DNA from: Nocardia terrae
GTDB lineage: Bacteria; Actinomycetota; Actinomycetes; Mycobacteriales; Mycobacteriaceae
Assembly: GCF_009760405.1 (NCBI RefSeq)
Contig: NZ_WRPP01000004.1
Span: forward strand, 62,001-126,000
Length of the DNA: 64,000 nt
Reading direction: 5' to 3'
Shown here one piece after another: positions 62,109 to 64,000 of the stretch (position 1 is the first letter of the stretch; each line of letters opens with the position of its first letter). The translations under genes and the position numbers were made by a program. The notes below the pieces were generated by a model. That model searched no databases. It was given only the letters and a program-made list of their open reading frames with translations, and had not been told where the DNA came from.

Positions 62109-62696
62109 CTATCGCGCCGGATAGAGCACGCCGAGTGCGGCATTCAACAGTGTCGCCTCGATGTGATCGATATCGGTGTCGGGCACGATCTCCTGGGACA
62201 TCATGGCGGTGCTGAGCACCTGCATGGCCGCGGTGGCGCGCAGCAGGGTATCGGCGTCGGCATGGGGCCCGGCCAGCCATCGGCAGGTGCGGTGGTGCAA
62301 TTCGATCAGGTCGGGGTAGCGATTGCCGAGGGCGTTGACGATGGCGACCGTGTCGCGCATGCACAGCGCGCCCACTTTCCGATTGGCGAGGGTCGAACGC
62401 AGGCGTTCCCGGATGACCGCGCGCACGTTCTCGGGAGTGTGCGCGATCTCGTCGAGGCCCTCGACCTGCGTGCGCACCTCGTCGAACATCGGCTCGATGA
62501 TCGCGACCAGCAGATCGACCTTCGAGGCGTAGTGATAGTAGAGCGAGGCTTTTGTGATTCCCACCGCATCGGCGACCTCACGCAGACTGCTGTGATCGAA
62601 GCCCTTGGTCGAAAACAGCTGGAGAGCCGCGTCCCGGATCGCGTCCTTGGTGCTGCGACCTGCGACGACCGTTCCGGAAACGACTGGGGCACCCAT
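62109..62696 (-). CDS. TetR-family regulator divergent from the MmpL-type gene
   Basis: 195 residues. N-terminal helix-turn-helix: TKDAIRDAALQLFSTKGFDHSSLREVADAVGITKASLYYHYASKVDLL. The C-terminal ligand domain is unlike any I can name. The divergent MmpL-type transporter starts 218 bases away with two palindromes between, the usual arrangement for a repressor of a neighbouring efflux or lipid transporter. Autoregulation is likely. Confidence 0.88.
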   Translation of the reverse strand: MGAPVVSGTVVAGRSTKDAIRDAALQLFSTKGFDHSSLREVADAVGITKASLYYHYASKVDLLVAIIEPMFDEVRTQVEGLDEIAHTPENVRAVIRERLRSTLANRKVGALCMRDTVAIVNALGNRYPDLIELHHRTCRWLAGPHADADTLLRATAAMQVLSTAMMSQEIVPDTDIDHIEATLLNAALGVLYPAR

Positions 62697-62766
62697 GGTC
62701 TCATCCTCTCACCCGCCCTCGAAATGCGACGCACGCCACCTAGAGTCGAGGTTGTTCCTCCGCTTA

Positions 62767-62798
62767 ACCGCTCGGTAGTCTACCTACCGCACGGTAGG
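62767..62798. promoter_or_regulatory. Two TetR-type operators
   Basis: ACCG-CT-CGGT at 62767-62776 and CCTACCG-CA-CGGTAGG at 62783-62798 share the core ACCG-N2-CGGT; the extended half CGGTAG also occurs in the first. Centres are 19 bases apart, close to two helical turns. They lie between the tetR and mmpL starts. Confidence 0.65.
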
Positions 62799-62913
62799 CA
62801 GAATTAGTTTCGTGGAGGCGGGGGGCCTTGGAGCTCCCGGCGGCAGTGCCTGTCTACGCGCTCGCGCAAGCACCCTGTTTCGCCCGATAACCATTCGCCC
62901 AGGAGAACCCCTC

Positions 62914-64000
62914 GTGTCCGTATACCTCTATCGGTGGGGAAAGTTCGCCTTCCGCCGGAAATGGATAGTCATCTCGGCGTGGATCGCCGGGCTGCTCATC
63001 ATCGGCGGCACCGGCGCCGCCCTCGCCAAACCCTTCCAGGACAGCTTCTCCATGCCCGGCCTGCCGTCGGAGCGGGCCACCGAGATCCTCGACAAGCACT
63101 TCCCCGGTGCCTCCAAGGATTTCGACGCCAACGCCGTCAGCGGCACCTATGTGATCGCCGCGCCCGAGGGTAAGAAGCTGACCGACCCCGAGTACGCGAA
63201 CGCGCTGCAGGGGTTCATGAACGACCTCAACGGTCTGTCGATCGTGGACAAGTCGGACCCGAAGAAGGCGCCGATGAATCCCGTCGACGTCACCAAGCAG
63301 ATCGGCAAGGCCGCGGGCGTCGACTGCCTCGACGGCGATCGATCCGCTGCGAACTTCGCCGCCAGCTGCTCGAACGCACCGCTCAACGTCCTGAACAAGA
63401 CCAACCCGGACTCGGTCGCGGTCGTCAAGGTCACGTACACCATTCCCAAGTTCTCCGACATCAAGCCGGCCGACCAGGACGCGGCCTATGACATCGGCAA
63501 GAACGCCCGGGCCGCCGGGCTGCAGGTCGAGCTCACCGGCAATATCGAGCAGAAGCAGGCCGCCGGTGGCGCGTCCGAGATGATCGGCATCGGCGTCGCG
63601 CTGGTGGTCATGATCATCGCGTTCGGTGCGATCGTCGCCGCGTTCGTGCCCATCATCACCGCGATCTTCGGTGTCGGCACCGCCATGGCCATCATCATGT
63701 TCGGCACCCACTGGCTGACCATGCCCAGCTTCACCCCGACGCTGGCGTCGATGATCGGCATCGCCCTGTCCATCGACTACGCCATGTTCGTCGTGTCGCG
63801 GTACAAACACGAACTGGCCGTATCGGATTCGCCGGAAGAGGCGGCGGGCACCGCGGTCGGCACCGCCGGTTCCGCGGTCATCTTCGCCGGTCTGACCGTC
63901 ATCGTCGCGCTGGCCGGGCTCAGCTTCGTGGGCGTCAGCTTCCTCACCTACATGGGTATCGGCGGCGCGATCACGGCCGCGATGGCGGTGCTGGTCGCCG
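62914..64000 (+). CDS. MmpL/RND-family transporter, 3' end beyond window
   Basis: At least 362 residues from GTG 62914 (AGGAG eight bases upstream). First helix KWIVISAWIAGLLIIGGTGAAL, then an exported domain of about 150 residues with two Cys (VDCLDG, ASCSNAPL), then the helix pack (ASEMIGIGVALVVMIIAFGAIVAAFVPIITAIFGVGTAMAIIM). SMIGIALSIDYAMFVVSRY holds the family's proton-relay Asp-Tyr pair in helix 4, the mark of MmpL and YdfJ-type members. It exports lipids or drugs using proton force. The stop is outside the window. Confidence 0.92.
   Translation, partial: MSVYLYRWGKFAFRRKWIVISAWIAGLLIIGGTGAALAKPFQDSFSMPGLPSERATEILDKHFPGASKDFDANAVSGTYVIAAPEGKKLTDPEYANALQGFMNDLNGLSIVDKSDPKKAPMNPVDVTKQIGKAAGVDCLDGDRSAANFAASCSNAPLNVLNKTNPDSVAVVKVTYTIPKFSDIKPADQDAAYDIGKNARAAGLQVELTGNIEQKQAAGGASEMIGIGVALVVMIIAFGAIVAAFVPIITAIFGVGTAMAIIMFGTHWLTMPSFTPTLASMIGIALSIDYAMFVVSRYKHELAVSDSPEEAAGTAVGTAGSAVIFAGLTVIVALAGLSFVGVSFLTYMGIGGAITAAMAVLVA

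Overview
The window is high-GC actinobacterial chromosome, most likely Nocardia or a close mycolic-acid-producing relative. The pointers are a tuberculostearic-acid type FAD-oxidoreductase/methyltransferase pair, a PknK-like kinase, fadA/fadB, dnaX, an Rv3722c-type aspartate aminotransferase beside the SRP RNA, a WS/DGAT-type acyltransferase, actinobacterial QcrB and an MmpL transporter. In M. tuberculosis, as I recall it, Rv3719, Rv3720, dnaZX (Rv3721c), Rv3722c and ffs lie close together. The same genes occur here in the same order, but long accessory blocks separate them.

Layout. 1-7.1 kb: a truncated ArsB/SLC13-type permease, then a giant NLR-like protein (TIR, metallophosphoesterase-like, NACHT, pentapeptide repeats, about 15 WD40 repeats), which is the best candidate for an under-described defence or signalling system. 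7.3-10 kb: the 10-methyl fatty acid pair, closed by a 22-bp hairpin. 10-19 kb, minus strand: membrane esterase, PknK-like kinase, fadA-fadB. 19-28.5 kb: dnaX, an unknown gene with a structured leader, amt with GlnR boxes, a zinc metallopeptidase, a DUF2207 protein and an unknown, possibly Imm49-like, protein. 28.6-42.5 kb: a sulfur-scavenging region. A ROK regulator is preceded by an apparently leaderless Cys-rich leader peptide. Facing it is a tightly coupled minus-strand operon with flavin reductase, polar amino acid ABC importer, GNAT, LLM monooxygenase, peptide ABC importer, DUF1684 protein and a second LLM monooxygenase, plus two tiny ORFs. 42.6-48.7 kb: tandem secreted paralogues, an HhH-GPD protein, a methyltransferase, aspB, ffs, a Pro/Gln-rich membrane protein and tRNA-Ser. 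48.6-57.7 kb: a WS/DGAT-like protein whose 3' end runs antisense into the tRNA, an orphan qcrB, an orphan DUF397, DUF309, then gluQ, a YhhQ-type transporter and tgt (queuosine salvage), interleaved with RDD and DUF4190 membrane proteins. 57.8-64 kb: a heterodimeric ABC exporter, an Rrf2-type regulator, and a TetR regulator divergent from a truncated mmpL-type gene with two operator-like palindromes between them.

The genes suggest three functional groups: FMNH2-dependent release of sulfur from organic compounds under cysteine-responsive control (flavin reductase, two LLM enzymes, GNAT, two importers); queuine uptake and tRNA insertion without de novo synthesis genes; and lipid metabolism (10-methyl fatty acids, beta-oxidation, WS/DGAT, MmpL). 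Function calls rest on motif reading and memory of families; no search was run. Start codons were moved from the longest frame where a ribosome binding site or family length argued for it.
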